Positions 61,740 to 64,000 of a stretch of 64,000 nucleotides of DNA are shown piece by piece; position 1 is the stretch's first letter, and each line of letters begins with the position of its first letter. The DNA lies in contig CM060177.1 in NCBI GenBank assembly GCA_030549775.1, positions 68,501,638 through 68,565,637 of the forward strand, read 5' to 3'. Source of the DNA: Tamarix chinensis (taxonomy: Eukaryota; Streptophyta; Magnoliopsida; Caryophyllales; Tamaricaceae). The notes under the pieces are model-generated. The model made no database searches, was not told where the DNA came from, and saw nothing but the letters and a program-made list of their open reading frames with translations. The position numbers were made by a program, and so were the translations under genes.

Positions 61740-63400
61740 TTAGATTAATATAAATTCATACCCAAAAGCTAAATAAAGGAAGTTTTAAAAATTTCTCAAA
61801 AATAATAAGAGTCCATAATTAAGAGGGAGAGCAGGTGCGAGCAAAATCAAGTATTTGGAAGAAAACTTACAGTGGCTCTCTAATCAGTATTATTCTAGAA
61901 AAGCATTCTCAATAGTTTTAGAACTTTATCGCAAAATGGTAAAATAAAAAGGAAAACTAAAAATCAAATGGTATGTACATCTACAAAATTAATATTTGAG
62001 TGTTACTTTAGTCTTGGAAATAGCTTAAAGCCTTACAATTTAAGCTTTTTGGTTTTTGACATGGTAGAGTCGATCTATTCAACAAGTTGATCTATTCAAT
62101 AAGTTCAAATCTTCAGAGATCCCATTTATACTATTCCAAGATGTGTGGTTTCTAGAACTGGTATAAATAAGCCCATGTTTTATGCCCAAACAAAGTATTC
62201 AGGTACAAAAGAATATTGAAAGTATAAAATCATCAATTAAGCCAAACCCAAAAACTTATACTTTTAGGTTTATTAGTTCAAATAAATAATCTAAGAAAGG
62301 AAACATGTGACTACTTATCACCTAAAAAGAGAAATATCCCGAATGAATCCTCCCTTTAGGTGTACTCTTATTAAAATTAAATATAATTAATATAATAGTT
62401 TGTCTAACAATTGCCCTTAGGCACTTGTCAAGACTTTAATTTCTTTTCCTAAAAGATGTAATTAGATAACTAATTGTACATACATGTACTAGTTGACATT
62501 ATTAAATGTTAATGTTCTTTCTATTTTTAATGTCTTAACATAGCCAGCTATTAGACTTTATATCATTCAATGAAAAAAATATAGAAGTAGGTCAAATGAT
62601 ATCATAGTAATAATTAATCATAGTATATAGATCATTATGACAACAATGTTGGAATTACTTTAAGAATGGAACCTCTATGGCCATTTAATCAATTAAATGA
62701 ATATGATCATCCATGTGATCAAGACACTCAAAGTTAATTAATAATAATTATAATAATGATAGTAATGATAACAATAGTAATGGTAGCAATAAAAAAACTA
62801 TCAATTATGACACTAGCAATAGTAAAAGAATAATAACAGCGTATTGAATTTTTTTCAAATCAAATCAATTCAACAAAAATGAGACGAAGAGAACATAACC
62901 ATAGGAAGCATTGATGCGTAGACAAATCATGCAAAAGTATTGCCTATGAAGTAGCTTCTTTGATTACGAGCATTAACTAGTTTCCACATAAGTCTCTAAT
63001 TGTCCGATAATGCATGAGCATATTGACAATTAATGGCTTTTATGTAGGTCCAAGTGAAAAGAGAGTCTAACAGCTTATAAGCTCCACTGGACTTCCATCC
63101 TAAAACCACACACTTTTGACAAAGTCATCCTATTATTTTTTTCATTTTTTTTTCATATAGGATAAATTACATGTAGATTTCAACTTCTTAACACTCCCAC
63201 TCACATGTGAGTCCCTCTTATGATTGGCAATTCATGAAAGGCCACAACCTCTTCATAGTGACTACATCAAGGTTGCTCGGAAATGGGTTTTAAATATCAA
63301 GGCCACAACCGCTTCTAAACAAATCCAAACAATCAATTTTAGCAAAAAGAATCACAATGTTGACCAATTCTAGAAAATTACTTTCGAAACTACGGTTTTA
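61740..63400. other. unassigned CACTA interior
   Basis: AT-rich sequence without long frames. Likely introns or decayed interior of the CACTA element. A short AAT-rich run lies at 62735-62840. Confidence 0.4.
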
Positions 63401-63420
63401 GGTCCAAAACATAATTTGGT

Positions 63421-63960
63421 CAATTCTTATTAATTTCTTCAAATTCAAAGTTTAGAAATGCAATTAGAAATATTGTATAACATATTGTACAATCAATTTA
63501 AGAAAATAAGCCAATAATAAATCAAATTTCAAAACCGCAAGAGTTTTGACCAAGAATTTTGATTTCTATCAATTCTGGACAAATTTTTCAAATTGACACT
63601 TTTAACCTGCAATTAAATACATTTCAAAGTATCTTACAGAATCAATTGGTAAAAATTGCTTAAAAACGGACGAAGCAGAGCTATACCGATAAATCCTGGT
63701 TATAAATCCAAATTTCATAAATCAACCATATACAGCACAATCAACCCATCCAAATCAATCATCTAACTCATATATACATAATCTAACAACCAATTTAACT
63801 TATCATAAGCTAATTCACAAATTCGGATAAAACCCGCAAGAATTTTAATTTAAGAATCCAATTCCGATTAATTTCACACAATATTTTTAAATTGATACTT
63901 CTAACATGAAATTAGATACATTTTTAAGCATAATGTAAATTCAATTTATCTAAAATAGCT
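63421..63960. repeat. diverged repeat with about 150-bp spacing
   Basis: Three related stretches near 63421-63512, 63570-63660 and 63868-63960 share 'caatt-t--aattt--tcaaattga-acttttaa', then 'gaaattaaatacatt' and 'aat-caattt---aaaata-ctt'. The spacing is about 150 and then 300 bp, as if one unit had been lost or had decayed. Confidence 0.55.
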
Positions 63961-64000
63961 TAATCGGATAAAACTGACAAATCTGGATATAGTCGGGTCA

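Larger units (their letters stand above)
61043..64000. mobile_element. CACTA (En/Spm) transposon, one terminus
   Basis: CACTACAAAATAATTCACTT at 61043 is a typical plant CACTA terminus. It is followed by subterminal inverted motifs (TATCTGTTGGCAAAA, TTTGCCCACAGATA) and the 33-bp array. It interrupts the LINE. The other terminus is not seen, so the element probably continues past the window edge. The 3-bp flank before it is TCT, but its partner cannot be checked. Confidence 0.75.

Overview
The window looks like gene-poor, repeat-packed heterochromatin from a large plant nuclear genome. It is AT-rich and has no intact host gene. It holds plant-type LTR retrotransposons of both Ty1/copia and Ty3/gypsy (Tekay/Del-like) groups, a piece of an L1-type LINE, and a CACTA transposon terminus. 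No species can be named from the sequence. Most long open frames come from GC-rich LTR promoter regions or from trinucleotide repeats and are not genes.

The main content is a nest of very long LTRs (about 3.3-5.4 kb each), all of one superfamily. Each starts near TGTAAYACCCC (or TGAAATACCCC) and ends near GGGGTRTTACA, and several are flanked by 5-bp target duplications. I call them S1-S9, M1 and M2. S1 (6941-11802, minus) sits alone in an old copia element. M2 begins at 16074 inside the copia integrase and its pieces run on to about 60345. It was split by S8 (16080-22849, itself split by S6 at 16750-20210), by M1 (23549-41065, itself split by S7 26308-29849, S2 30039-34886 and S3 36229-40883), by S4 (41340-46788) and by S9 (47488-58931). 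S9 is the only unit with internal genes: degraded gag, protease and RT on the minus strand. S9 is split in turn by S5 (51397-55096). Target duplications are exact for S1, S3, S4, S5 and M1, one base off for S6, weaker for S2, S7 and S8, and not found for M2 and S9.

Within the LTRs, read in the LTR sense, the order is: 5' end, GC-rich U3, TATA box, GC-rich pyrimidine-rich leader, trinucleotide microsatellites, a conserved 62-nt block flanked by splice-like sites, a minisatellite in some copies, two blocks of three 'CCGGTGG' repeats, a conserved stem-loop (TCAGTAC-GCTAC-GTACTGA), and a conserved 3' end. S1-S5 form one subfamily (A), rich in CCGGTGG repeats. S6, S7, M1, M2 and S9 form an older, more AT-rich group (B) with arrays of AGTCGATTGG-like repeats instead. 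S8 is intermediate.

The left edge (1-6940) is old unassigned sequence with a possible LTR tail and the probable end of the copia LTR plus its primer-binding site. 11808-16073 holds the copia leader, gag, protease and integrase as fossils. To the right of the nest, 60346-61042 is an L1-type endonuclease fragment cut by a CACTA element whose terminus is at 61043 and which probably runs off the window. The best candidates for something undescribed are the conserved exon-like block and the conserved stem-loop inside these LTRs.
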